From positions 1-64,000 of the forward strand of contig JAFWYN010000027.1 in assembly GCA_017522685.1 (NCBI GenBank): a stretch of DNA of 64,000 nucleotides, written 5' to 3'. The position numbers and the translations under genes were made by a program. Of this stretch, positions 43,141 through 51,422 are shown in pieces. Source of the DNA: Lachnospiraceae bacterium (lineage in GTDB: Bacteria > Bacillota_A > Clostridia > Lachnospirales > Lachnospiraceae). The notes under the pieces are model-generated. The model searched no databases and was not told the origin of the DNA. It saw only the letters and a list, made by a program, of their open reading frames with translations. Each line of letters opens with the position of its first letter. The first letter of the stretch is position 1.

Positions 43141-44325
43141 TTAGTCTTCAATCTTAACGATGGTTGAGCAACCCATACCACCACCGATACACAGGGTAGC
43201 AAGACCGGTCTTAGCACCCTTAGCCTGCATCTCATGAAGCAGAGTAACAAGGATACGACAACCTGAAGCACCCACAGGGTGACCAAGTGCAATAGCACCA
43301 CCGTTAGGGTTAAGCTGCTTATCTACATCGATACCAAGGTCACGGCCTACAGCGATAGACTGAGCTGCGAAAGCTTCGTTTGCTTCGATGATATCGAAGT
43401 CTTCGATCTTCATGCCGGTCTTCTCCATAACCTTCTTGGTAGAGTAAACAGGACCGATACCCATAACTTCAGGACGGCAGCCTGCAAGAGCACCTGCTAC
43501 GAAAGTAGCCATAGGCTTAACGCCAAGCTCCTTAGCCTTTTCTTCGCTCATAACAACGATTGCAGCTGCACCGTCGTTGATACCGGAAGCGTTACCTGCG
43601 GTAACATACTTATCCTTGTTGATAGGACGAAGCTTTGCAAGACCTTCCATAGTAGAACCGGGACGAGGACCTTCGTCAACCTTGAATTCAACCATTTCTT
43701 TTTTCTTCTTAACCATAACAGGAACGATTTCTGCATCGAAAGCACCGCTAGCCTGAGCAGCTTCTGCCTTCTGCTGACTCTTTAATGCGAAAGCATCCAA
43801 TTCTTCACGGGTGATGCCCCATTCGTCACAGATATTGTCTGCTGTCTGAATCATATGATAGTTGTTGAATGCATCCCAAAGTGCATCATTTACCATGGTA
43901 TCTACTAAAGTACCATTGTTCATTCTATAACCAAAACGAGCCTGAGGCATAGCGTAAGGAGCCATAGACATGTTTTCCATACCACCTGCTACTACGATGT
44001 CAGCATCGCCTGCCATAATCATCTGTGCAGCCTGGTTTACACAGTTAAGACCTGAACCACATACAACGTTCATGGTAACTGCGGGTACTTCGATAGGAAG
44101 ACCAGCCTTGATAGATGCCTGACGTGCTACGTTCTGACCCTGACCTGCCTGAATTACACAACCCATGTAAACCTGGTCAACCTGCTCAGGTGCAACACCT
44201 GCTCTGTTTAAAGCTTCTTTAATTACGATAGCGCCCAACTCTGCTGCTGGAACTGCGCTGAGAGAACCACCCATGGTTCCGATTGCGGTACGGCAAGCAC
44301 CTGCTAAAACTACTTTCTTTGCCAT
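43141..44325 (-). CDS. thl: Acetyl-CoA acetyltransferase (thiolase)
   Basis: 394 residues from ATG 44325 (TTGGAGG upstream; the longer frame would start inside the ribosome site). Catalytic residues are at the classical places: Cys89 in VCGSGLN, His349 in [10 protein letters not shown] and Cys379 in CIGGGMG. It condenses two acetyl-CoA to acetoacetyl-CoA, the first step toward butyryl-CoA. It is the first gene of the operon and follows a clear promoter with a Rex-like site. Confidence 0.95.
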   Translation of the reverse strand: MAKKVVLAGACRTAIGTMGGSLSAVPAAELGAIVIKEALNRAGVAPEQVDQVYMGCVIQAGQGQNVARQASIKAGLPIEVPAVTMNVVCGSGLNCVNQAAQMIMAGDADIVVAGGMENMSMAPYAMPQARFGYRMNNGTLVDTMVNDALWDAFNNYHMIQTADNICDEWGITREELDAFALKSQQKAEAAQASGAFDAEIVPVMVKKKKEMVEFKVDEGPRPGSTMEGLAKLRPINKDKYVTAGNASGINDGAAAIVVMSEEKAKELGVKPMATFVAGALAGCRPEVMGIGPVYSTKKVMEKTGMKIEDFDIIEANEAFAAQSIAVGRDLGIDVDKQLNPNGGAIALGHPVGASGCRILVTLLHEMQAKGAKTGLATLCIGGGMGCSTIVKIED

Positions 44326-44413
44326 TTTCGTTTCCTCCAACCTTTAAATGAATAAATTAGTGACATGTATCTTCACACTAAATTACAGTGTTACAAATCA
44401 TGCTTTGCAATGA

Positions 44414-44431
44414 TTGTTATTTTTTTATCAT
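44414..44431 (-). promoter_or_regulatory. Rex-like operator at the thl promoter
   Basis: TTGTTATTTTTTTATCAT matches the Rex consensus TTGTTAA-N4-TTAACAA at 11 of 14 defined positions. It lies just downstream of the -10 box. Rex is known to control clostridial butyrate/butanol genes through NADH/NAD+. Confidence 0.45.
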
Positions 44432-44445
44432 TTGCATTTGAAGTT

Positions 44446-44474
44446 ATTTTAACATAGGCTGAAATCTTTTGCAA
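44446..44474 (-). promoter_or_regulatory. Sigma-A promoter of the thl-crt-hbd-bcd-etfBA operon
   Basis: The minus strand has TTGCAA (44469-44474), 17 bp, TAAAAT (44446-44451), about 120 nt before the thl start codon. Confidence 0.7.
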
Positions 44475-44525
44475 CGACTTTTGCAGAAATTTGACAAAAA
44501 AATAACAGAGTCAGAAAAATCCCCT

Positions 44526-45146
44526 TTACCCAATCAATTCCGTAACAACTCTTTGCACATCTGTCATCGGATTACATGCCACACTTCCCCAACTTATTCC
44601 CAACCTTTGATAATAGTCTCTTAATCGTTCTACATTCCTCATTGCGCTATGCATATGCGGTTCCAATACACTTGCAATATTCACATTTTCTTCATAAGCA
44701 TTAATATATTTGCGCAACTCCCTCTTAGGTTCTTTGCTATCCATAAACTGATGTGTGGAGTAAGAAAAATGCAACAAAAACCACACCTCTATACATGGAT
44801 TTGACAGTACAAACTGTATATTCTCTGAATTCTTCGAAAGTGCTTCTACACGTTGTGCCTTTTGTTCACTACAATCCAAATCCATTACAATATATGCCTT
44901 ATCACCATACTTCTTGGACAAATCATTGTTTCTCCAGTAATTATCCAATGATTTATACATCCTATCAGGGTCAGTATCTTTACTTGTTTTGACAAATTTC
45001 ATACTATACTTTCCGTGTTGCTTTTGAAGGGAAGTAAAATAGAGCCGTTCTGTCTTATTGTTCCCTTCTGCAGTAATCAGCATCACCGGTTTCTTACATC
45101 TTTTTTCTGTGTTCCTTCTCTTCTTCTGAAATTCTCTATCTGCCAA
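44526..45146 (-). CDS. rloB: RloB-like Toprim-type protein (AbiLii-like)
   Basis: 206 residues. VMLITAEGNNKTERLYF (Glu27) and IVMDLD (Asp89, Asp91) resemble the Glu and DxD metal motifs of Toprim nucleases, and SNPCIEVWFLLHF (115-127) is the hallmark segment of RloB proteins. With the ATPase directly upstream it forms the RloA/RloB pair, related to the lactococcal AbiL phage-abortive system; a two-gene analogue of OLD nucleases is a fair comparison. Start TTG 45146 abuts the upstream stop, with GAGGAGG before it, so translation is coupled. Confidence 0.78.
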   Translation of the reverse strand: MADREFQKKRRNTEKRCKKPVMLITAEGNNKTERLYFTSLQKQHGKYSMKFVKTSKDTDPDRMYKSLDNYWRNNDLSKKYGDKAYIVMDLDCSEQKAQRVEALSKNSENIQFVLSNPCIEVWFLLHFSYSTHQFMDSKEPKRELRKYINAYEENVNIASVLEPHMHSAMRNVERLRDYYQRLGISWGSVACNPMTDVQRVVTELIG

Positions 45147-46352
45147 TCACAAAACCTCCTCTGTTTGAAGAAACGGTATTGCACCATATCTTCCCATCAG
45201 GTATCCCTTCTCAATATTCTCCGTCTTTCTTACCGGAAACTCATCTAATGAATATAAATCCGTAACACCGGTTTCTGTATCCTTCTCCGTAAAATAAATT
45301 TGGTCCCTTCTAAACAAATCTAATGTCAGCAAACCCGTTTCATGCGTAATTGCAATAAGCTGTGCCCCCATTGTATTAACATCGGGATCCCGAAACAGAT
45401 TAACAATAAATCTCACGATGCTTGGATGCAAGCTTTTATCAATCTCATCCAATACTAAAGTCTTTCCCTTTTCAAACGCATCCTTTAAAAACGGACCATA
45501 GTAGAAAATCTGTTGTGTTCCCAAAGACTCCTCCTGCAGTCCGAGCGTAAACTCTTCTTCTCTGCCATCTATCCCCTTAACTTTATGTCCCGTTTTCACT
45601 TCCACATGATAAGCTAATGAAGGAAGTTCCTTTGCGTCCACGTGAATGCTGCTAATATTAATATCCGCCTGTTTTAAAAGTTCCTTGGTAAAACTTACGT
45701 ATTCATCATTTTCATCTTCCTGATATTTTTTCAAAGCGACTCCACTCATGCCTGCTACATCTGTAAATGTCTCCATAGACTCTGCCAACCACTCGTAAGG
45801 AGCCCTTGTGCACTCTACATTCCAGCTTGTAGCTGTTGCCAGAAATAGCTTTTTTGATGTATTCATCCTATAAGCCGCTTCCAACTTTGATTTGTGACTA
45901 CGTATGAATTTAGGTTCTTCACTCTCAGAAACATCAAAGATTAAGCTCGGTTTGACGGATGCATAGTAATACAAATATTCTTCTACTATCTTCTCTCTTG
46001 TCATGCGAAAACCATAAATATATTTCTTTTCATCCTTTGCTATAAACGTAAATTCAAATGAAGTCGGCTTATTCTTCGATTCCCGGTCAAACTTAAAAGG
46101 TATCACCGGCAGCGAATCAGTCACCTGTACATTATTTGAATTGCGAATCATATTAAGTGCAAATGTTATGGCCTTAAATATATTACTCTTACCGGATGCA
46201 TTCGCCCCATATATAGCGATGCCACTAACTGCTCTATTACCTCCTTGAGTAATAATATTCTCAGGATGCTCTTTATCCGCTGATGGTTCTAAACTCAGAA
46301 ACACTTTTTCTCTAATGGATAAGTAATTCTCTACCGAAAACTGGATTAACAT
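45147..46352 (-). CDS. rloA: RloA-like AAA/ABC-type ATPase (AbiLi-like)
   Basis: 401 residues from ATG 46352 (AAGGAGG 7 nt upstream). The N-terminus MLIQFSVENYLSIRE and Walker A GANASGKSN (Lys55) are typical of COG1106 SMC-like ATPases; Walker B LVLDEIDKSLHP and the switch histidine in ITHETG follow in the last third. It should bind and hydrolyse ATP as a sensor or regulator of the adjacent RloB nuclease-like partner, probably in phage defence. It has a strong promoter of its own and lies in a visibly A/T-richer stretch than the operon beside it. Confidence 0.8.
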   Translation of the reverse strand: MLIQFSVENYLSIREKVFLSLEPSADKEHPENIITQGGNRAVSGIAIYGANASGKSNIFKAITFALNMIRNSNNVQVTDSLPVIPFKFDRESKNKPTSFEFTFIAKDEKKYIYGFRMTREKIVEEYLYYYASVKPSLIFDVSESEEPKFIRSHKSKLEAAYRMNTSKKLFLATATSWNVECTRAPYEWLAESMETFTDVAGMSGVALKKYQEDENDEYVSFTKELLKQADINISSIHVDAKELPSLAYHVEVKTGHKVKGIDGREEEFTLGLQEESLGTQQIFYYGPFLKDAFEKGKTLVLDEIDKSLHPSIVRFIVNLFRDPDVNTMGAQLIAITHETGLLTLDLFRRDQIYFTEKDTETGVTDLYSLDEFPVRKTENIEKGYLMGRYGAIPFLQTEEVL

Positions 46353-46404
46353 AGGCGTGCCTCCTTCTAATATAAATTCCATTGATTTTATCAATCATAT
46401 TACA

Positions 46405-46433
46405 AGAATAATATTAATAACGCAAGGTGTCAA
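46405..46433 (-). promoter_or_regulatory. Sigma-A promoter of rloAB
   Basis: The minus strand has TTGACA (46428-46433), 17 bp, TATTCT (46405-46410). Confidence 0.7.
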
Positions 46434-46560
46434 CATTATTTTTATATTTATTGCCATATTTATTTATTATCGCCTCCAATACTGTTTGTTTTTGATTGTA
46501 TTGTTCCATTTTCATTCTTGATTCATATGCAAAACAGACGCCAATATCTATAATCAAAAG

Positions 46561-46605
46561 AAAACGGTCGTAGCTCACCCGTCAGCAAGTGCCTACCACC
46601 GTTTT
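46561..46605 (-). terminator. Terminator of the small lipoprotein gene
   Basis: AAAACGGT (46561-46568) pairs with ACCGTTTT, and the stem continues through GTAG/CTAC and CAC/GTG. It is followed by CTTTTG on the minus strand. Confidence 0.7.
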
Positions 46606-46634
46606 GTCTGCTCAAAAGAGTATATGCAATTCAA

Positions 46635-46844
46635 TTATTTAACTCTATAATTTGTGTAAGGAAAAGGCGCAAAATATTTCTTAGCACAATCCTCACAATA
46701 ATACGTATCGTCTCTAAATGGATCATAATACGCCTCTTTTGTTGTCTCCTCACATCTTGCGCATGTATACTTTTCTCCACATCCGCAACAAAGCACTATG
46801 AGAAGTGCTATCACAAGCAAAACTCTTACCTTGTTTTTTTTCAT
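46635..46844 (-). CDS. Small lipoprotein with a zinc-ribbon-like Cys motif
   Basis: 69 residues. A signal peptide with lipobox-like VLCCGC (acylated Cys near 20-22) is followed by CARC and YYCEDC, two CxxC pairs 20 residues apart that could bind zinc or form disulfides outside the cell. Function unknown. It is the last gene of a three-lipoprotein string in the 46.6-49.5 kb island. Confidence 0.6.
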   Translation of the reverse strand: MKKNKVRVLLVIALLIVLCCGCGEKYTCARCEETTKEAYYDPFRDDTYYCEDCAKKYFAPFPYTNYRVK

Positions 46845-46895
46845 TTTTGAAATCCTCCCTTAAAATTTTAAATATTTAGTTTTATTGATTATGTA

Positions 46896-48374
46896 TTACC
46901 AATTTTTATACCACATTTCCACCAAGTCACTCGGTACAGTTTCACCCACCTGAGCTCCTGCTTCTTCCATGGAACAATATTGATTTATGAATTGAGCCTT
47001 TGCCTTAAATGTTTCTCCCACTTTTTCTGAATAGCACATAGATATATTTATACCAAGATCATCATAAACCAGTAATATCTCGCAAGCCTCTCTCTGCGTC
47101 ATTATGCTTGTAAGGCTTGAATACCAATACTCCTCTACATAATCATCTCCACAAAATGCGTTAAATTCTGCTCTATTGGCACATAATATATTTTGATATT
47201 CTCCACTTGCATCCTTTTTGTTTACAAACAAAGTTCCCAACTGGGTTGCATCACGAAAACTTCTTGACATCGCCCATTCCGGCCAACTCAATACCGGCAA
47301 TTTTTTAGACGGAAACAAATAAGTCGGTTGTATCCCTGTGCTCCAATGCCAACCGGTTCTAGCAAATGACATTAGTGTATCAACCGCCCATGCATCTCTC
47401 CCAGTATCTACCAATGCCTGTCTACGTTTATCTACATAATCCTTTGTGATTCCAAATCCTTCTGCAATATCCGCTTCACAGTCATCCTTATTCAAAAGAT
47501 TGGGATATTTCGCTTGAAATTTTCTTGCCACACCCGCATATCCGTTTTCATTTCCCAAATATTCATCCTTTTCCATTTCAAAGCATACGTACTCCTTAAC
47601 ATACAGTTCTTTATCATAATATCCTTCTCCATAGTTTTCAATGATATATGGTTCGCGGCTCATCAGCCCGTGCACTATGATTCTATTTGGATAAAGGAAT
47701 GTTTGTCCTGTTTCCATATCTGTTCCAAGAACCACACTCTTATGTACTATATTTTTTCCATCTATCGTTTCCGTTACTGACCCCAGCTTCTCTGTAAAGT
47801 AGGGTAAATTAACTGCATCATCAATTTCGTAAGTATAATAATCATTTACATATGGCACCCAGTAATATTTCCATTCATCGCCTATTAGCCTATGATATAA
47901 ATAATACTCCTGTGGAACAATCCATTCATCACCTGTTTCCGTCCATTCTTTTATGTTATTCCCACTTCTATTCGTTCCAATTACAGTACGGGGAATATAT
48001 CCTGATTCAATCTCCATTTCTGTGCACTTAATATTCCAATCCATCCACTGAGGCGTTATAAATGCATCTCCCTTTCCACCTCTATCAATCCACCCTTCCG
48101 GATTTAATGTGTACCCTTCCGGAAATATCCAGTAACTATTACCTGCTACTACTCGCGAGTGATTTAGTTCTACATTAAAAGTTTCTTTTGTTTGAGAAGT
48201 TTCTTGTCCTTCACTCTCCATCAACAATTGTTTATATGCCTGTTCTTTATATTCGCTAATTGATTGATTTTCTTCTTTTCTCTGCTCTTCTCTTGGTTTC
48301 TTATTACTGCAACCCACAAGCAAAAAAATACATACAAACAATAGCATATATTTTATCATTGTTACTTTCTTCAT
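46896..48374 (-). CDS. Large lipoprotein of unknown function
   Basis: 492 residues. The signal peptide ends in LLVGC (Cys22), then a charged Glu/Gln/Lys linker and a Trp/Tyr-rich extracellular domain (about 75-490) that I cannot assign. Repeated WxxP and PxYY-type motifs suggest a beta-rich fold. It is transcribed after the 358-residue lipoprotein (gap about 22 nt) and before the small zinc-ribbon lipoprotein. Confidence 0.6.
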   Translation of the reverse strand: MKKVTMIKYMLLFVCIFLLVGCSNKKPREEQRKEENQSISEYKEQAYKQLLMESEGQETSQTKETFNVELNHSRVVAGNSYWIFPEGYTLNPEGWIDRGGKGDAFITPQWMDWNIKCTEMEIESGYIPRTVIGTNRSGNNIKEWTETGDEWIVPQEYYLYHRLIGDEWKYYWVPYVNDYYTYEIDDAVNLPYFTEKLGSVTETIDGKNIVHKSVVLGTDMETGQTFLYPNRIIVHGLMSREPYIIENYGEGYYDKELYVKEYVCFEMEKDEYLGNENGYAGVARKFQAKYPNLLNKDDCEADIAEGFGITKDYVDKRRQALVDTGRDAWAVDTLMSFARTGWHWSTGIQPTYLFPSKKLPVLSWPEWAMSRSFRDATQLGTLFVNKKDASGEYQNILCANRAEFNAFCGDDYVEEYWYSSLTSIMTQREACEILLVYDDLGINISMCYSEKVGETFKAKAQFINQYCSMEEAGAQVGETVPSDLVEMWYKNW

Positions 48375-48396
48375 TTGCTTTTACACTCCTCTCAAG

Positions 48397-49467
48397 TTAA
48401 TAGTCATAATCCTCATCCTGTCTATGCAGAATATAATCCGGCACATCATCATATATCTCATAATAATGATACAAATCCAAATAACTCTCCATGGACATTA
48501 CACCTATAATCGTATCCTTCAGTTTGACATCTGTTCCTCCATGGATATAATACTCACCACCATTGGTTTTACCAAACTCATACAAATAGTGACCTCCTAT
48601 AGAATATTCTTCATTTAATATTCCCCTTTGTCCTTCCGGTCCAATTACCACCATCTCTCCTGGTCTATCTTCTGTATTTATCCACGAAATAAGCATGACT
48701 GTTTCCTCATATCCCGAACTCTTGTCTGTATAATAAACATCAATCGGAAAAGTGTATTCCTTCGGCAAGTAACTTACTTCTTGTAATTCTTTTGAATTAT
48801 TATTTTCCGCCTTCCTTATAGACGCTATCATTTCTTTTGCTAGAACTTTTGCCTCATCCAATTTATTGACATCTTCACTAGAAATATTTAGTATTAATGA
48901 ATATTCATCATTACCTGTTAAGTCTTTCAAATCTACAAGATAAGTCATATTATGTAAAACTGCTGTCTTAGTGTCTGAATGCAATTCCGTGTCAGTTGTT
49001 TGGAATTCCACAAAATACGCACCTATACATTCCTGTCCGCTCGTTCCTTGACTAATAGAGTAACCGTCATAAAAGAAATCATATGTCAAATCAGATTCAT
49101 TGTGCAAATATCCGGCCTTACCATGAAGAGATTTTTCAGTTCCGATAGCATATGTAACTCCATCCATAGTACAAATCAAATATTTTCCAGCCACCCCCAT
49201 TCCATCTATAACATCCATAGTTATCCCTAACACTGTGTTATTGGCCGAAACCTTCGGAACAGTAATCTTTTTCTTATTCGCTTCTTCTTTTATGAATATT
49301 TCATTGTTTACAAATTCATTATTCTCTCCACCCTTAGTTATGTTAGAGGAATCAATTTCATCATTCAATACTCCCTCTTTCGAACCACAAGCCGTCATCC
49401 CTAATAACAAGTTCAGACATAGCAAAGTAATCATCATCTTTTTATTTGCCCTCTTTACTCTTTTCAT
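48397..49467 (-). CDS. Lipoprotein of unknown function
   Basis: About 356 residues from ATG 49467 (AGGAG 9 nt upstream; a GTG at 49473 is too close to it). The lipobox is GMTAC. The body (about 70-330) is beta-rich with a YLVDL/LTGNDEYSLILNIS region and a C-terminal DxYHYYEIYDDVPDY tail. No family recognised. It is the first gene of the three-lipoprotein string, downstream of a good promoter that is divergent from the small XRE regulator. Confidence 0.6.
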   Translation of the reverse strand: MKRVKRANKKMMITLLCLNLLLGMTACGSKEGVLNDEIDSSNITKGGENNEFVNNEIFIKEEANKKKITVPKVSANNTVLGITMDVIDGMGVAGKYLICTMDGVTYAIGTEKSLHGKAGYLHNESDLTYDFFYDGYSISQGTSGQECIGAYFVEFQTTDTELHSDTKTAVLHNMTYLVDLKDLTGNDEYSLILNISSEDVNKLDEAKVLAKEMIASIRKAENNNSKELQEVSYLPKEYTFPIDVYYTDKSSGYEETVMLISWINTEDRPGEMVVIGPEGQRGILNEEYSIGGHYLYEFGKTNGGEYYIHGGTDVKLKDTIIGVMSMESYLDLYHYYEIYDDVPDYILHRQDEDYDY

Positions 49468-49523
49468 TATCACTTTCTCCTATCACTCTCTCCAGCAAAC
49501 CATAACCACATACGGTCAATACT

Positions 49524-49552
49524 AATATATACCATTTACGGTTATTATACAA
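49524..49552 (-). promoter_or_regulatory. Promoter of the lipoprotein string
   Basis: The minus strand has TTGTAT (49547-49552), 17 bp, TATATT (49524-49529), in the divergent gap with the XRE gene. Confidence 0.55.
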
Positions 49553-49580
49553 GTATAAAACTTCCTAACGAGGTACCACT

Positions 49581-49784
49581 ATGATTGTCTTTGACCGTTT
49601 ATGGCAAACCCTGAAAGAAAAGAACATAACCCAATACAAGCTGATAAATCACCACGGCATTAGCCCTGCCCAAATCACACGCCTCAAGAAAAATGCCAAC
49701 GTAAATACACACACACTAGACATGCTTTGCGAAATTTTAGAATGTAGTCTGGAAGATATTTGCGAATACAAAAAGACACCCTAA
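49581..49784 (+). CDS. Small XRE/Cro-CI regulator (YozG-like)
   Basis: 67 residues, essentially one HTH domain: LWQTLKEKNITQYKLINHHGIS then PAQITRLKKNANVNTHTLDMLCEILECSLEDICEY. This is the short Cro-like type common in Firmicutes and their mobile elements. A GAGGT box precedes the ATG. It is divergent from the three-lipoprotein string, which it might regulate (inference). Its stop codon lies inside the first arm of a bidirectional terminator. Confidence 0.82.
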   Translation: MIVFDRLWQTLKEKNITQYKLINHHGISPAQITRLKKNANVNTHTLDMLCEILECSLEDICEYKKTP

Positions 49785-49823
49785 AGTGCCCCTACAGTTA
49801 ATGTGACCTTTAGCGTGTCTTTT
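49771..49823. terminator. Bidirectional terminator between the XRE gene and the M23 fragment
   Basis: AAAAGACAC-C-CTAAAG pairs with CTTTAG-C-GTGTCTTTT (two arms of about 15 bp). Its arms overlap the ends of both convergent genes. Confidence 0.8.
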
Positions 49824-50400
49824 ATTTATTTCTTTTCTCCGCCACCACCAGCGTTCCAGTCTGCCCCATCATATCATGTCCCAGATGCTTTCGCTTATAT
49901 CCATAGCTTCTGCCGGAGCCGAAATCATCATAATGGGTATATTCAAAACCTTTCGCTATGGGGAAATATGCTTTCAGCCCATACTTTTTCTCCTGACTTT
50001 TCTCACCCGTTTCCGAAACCGTTTCCACATCGTATTCCCCTACCATACCATCCAGAACCGCACCATAAGCCTCTCGATAATATTCATAATACTTCATCCC
50101 CTTCGTCAATTCTTCCATAGTGAGACCTTCCTCTGTCAGCTTCTTTACCAGCCAATTCATATCTTTCTCCAAGCACTTCGAATTGCCCTTAAAGTCCCCA
50201 CCGTATTTCGCCCCCAAATACGCCAAAAGCTCCACCCATGTTATCTGCTGCTCCTCATTCACTACACCGGTGGTATACAGATATTTTTCTTCCTTCTCTG
50301 ATTTTCTGCCTGTCCACACCAATATAAGCGCTGTTACACAAACAGCTTCCACCACAATCATTATGCGAATCCATCGCAAATGTCCGTTCTCCTTTTTCAC
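49822..50400 (-). pseudogene. C-terminally truncated M23-type peptidase
   Basis: 192 residues. A membrane helix (about 10-30) and a helical region precede the start of an M23 (LytM) catalytic domain: YDDFGSGRSYGYKRKHLGHD with the first zinc motif HxxxD (His172, Asp176), then GQTGTLVVA, where normal members read GTPxxAV. The frame then ends with EKRNK instead of the remaining 80-100 residues, which would carry the HxH motif. The catalytic site is incomplete, so this is most likely an inactive remnant of a peptidoglycan endopeptidase cut at the border of the 44.5-49.8 kb island. Some membrane-bound regulatory role cannot be excluded. Confidence 0.65.
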
Positions 50401-50443
50401 TTCTATAAAACCTCACACATTCCATCCCCACAATATATGCAAA

Positions 50444-50471
50444 AATCCCACCTGCAAATACAGGCGGGATT
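50444..50471 (-). terminator. Terminator of the chemoreceptor gene
   Basis: AATCCC-G-CCTG pairs with CAGG-T-GGGATT and is followed by TTTGC on the minus strand. Confidence 0.75.
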
Positions 50472-50503
50472 CTAAAAAACATCATTCAATTATAAAACAA
50501 ATC

Positions 50504-51334
50504 TTACAACTGCTGTACATAATCATCGATAACCTTCACATTGGCATTCAGGTTCTCCATGGTTGCCGCAATTTCTTCCAGAGAAGCTGCCTGCTGCATA
50601 AAGGTATCCGTGGTTTCCTTAGATCGCTCGCTGATATTGTTCAGCTGAACCTCGATACTGCCCAGCATCTCTCCGATTTCCTTTGCGGACTGGGTGGTAC
50701 TGGAGGACAATCTTTCTATTTCCTTCGCAACTACGGAGAAACCGCGTCCTGCTGCACCTGCTCTTGCGGACTCGATAGAAGCATTCAAACCTAAAATCTT
50801 GGTAGAGTTGCTCAGCTTGTTGATGGCTGTCAGGATATGGTTCATCTTCTGGGTCTCTTCCAAAAGTGCTCCCATCAGGCGGTATACCTCATGATTATTC
50901 TCAGAAGACTTCTGTACACCTTCTGCAATCTCATTCACTGCTGCAGTCACCTGATCGATCTCCTCGGACAGATTGGTGATGGCTTCCTTGGAATTCTTGA
51001 TAACCGTGATACTCTTCGCAATCATCAGACATCCCACGACTCTGCCATTCTCCTTCAAAGGAATCGCATAGGACTTAAAGGGAATACCGTAAACCTTCTC
51101 AGAAACCTCACGTACTATCTTTTCACCGGATTTCATAACCATAGAAGGTGTATTACCATCCGGAAAAGGCACTCCCAAATCACACTTCACGGGTAATTCC
51201 GGACAAGGCTGGTTATAAATAAATGCTTCTCTGTTGGTGATAGCTACCGACACCGGCTCCTCTATAAACATGGGTATGTACGGTGCCATTTCTATAAAAT
51301 GCTGCAAAACCATGCTTTCATTTGAAATATCCAT
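50504..51334 (-). CDS. Soluble methyl-accepting chemotaxis-type protein
   Basis: About 276 residues from ATG 51334 (AGGAGG 8 nt upstream). No membrane helix is present. The N-terminal 100 residues resemble a PAS/GAF-like sensor domain, and the C-terminal half is an MCP signalling coiled coil with the hairpin-tip sequence LGLNASIESARAGAAGRGFSVVAKEI (described as the LNAxIExARAGxxGRGFxVVAxEI motif). It should couple a cytoplasmic signal to CheA/CheW. It lies just downstream of the xylanase operon end region but has its own leader with TATACT as -10, so it is probably independent. Confidence 0.82.
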   Translation of the reverse strand: MDISNESMVLQHFIEMAPYIPMFIEEPVSVAITNREAFIYNQPCPELPVKCDLGVPFPDGNTPSMVMKSGEKIVREVSEKVYGIPFKSYAIPLKENGRVVGCLMIAKSITVIKNSKEAITNLSEEIDQVTAAVNEIAEGVQKSSENNHEVYRLMGALLEETQKMNHILTAINKLSNSTKILGLNASIESARAGAAGRGFSVVAKEIERLSSSTTQSAKEIGEMLGSIEVQLNNISERSKETTDTFMQQAASLEEIAATMENLNANVKVIDDYVQQL

Positions 51335-51422
51335 CGCGCTTCCTCCTACACAACTTTTACTTAACTTAAGTATACCACATATCGACAAAAAAACAAAGTA
51401 AATTAACCCAACTTACACACTT

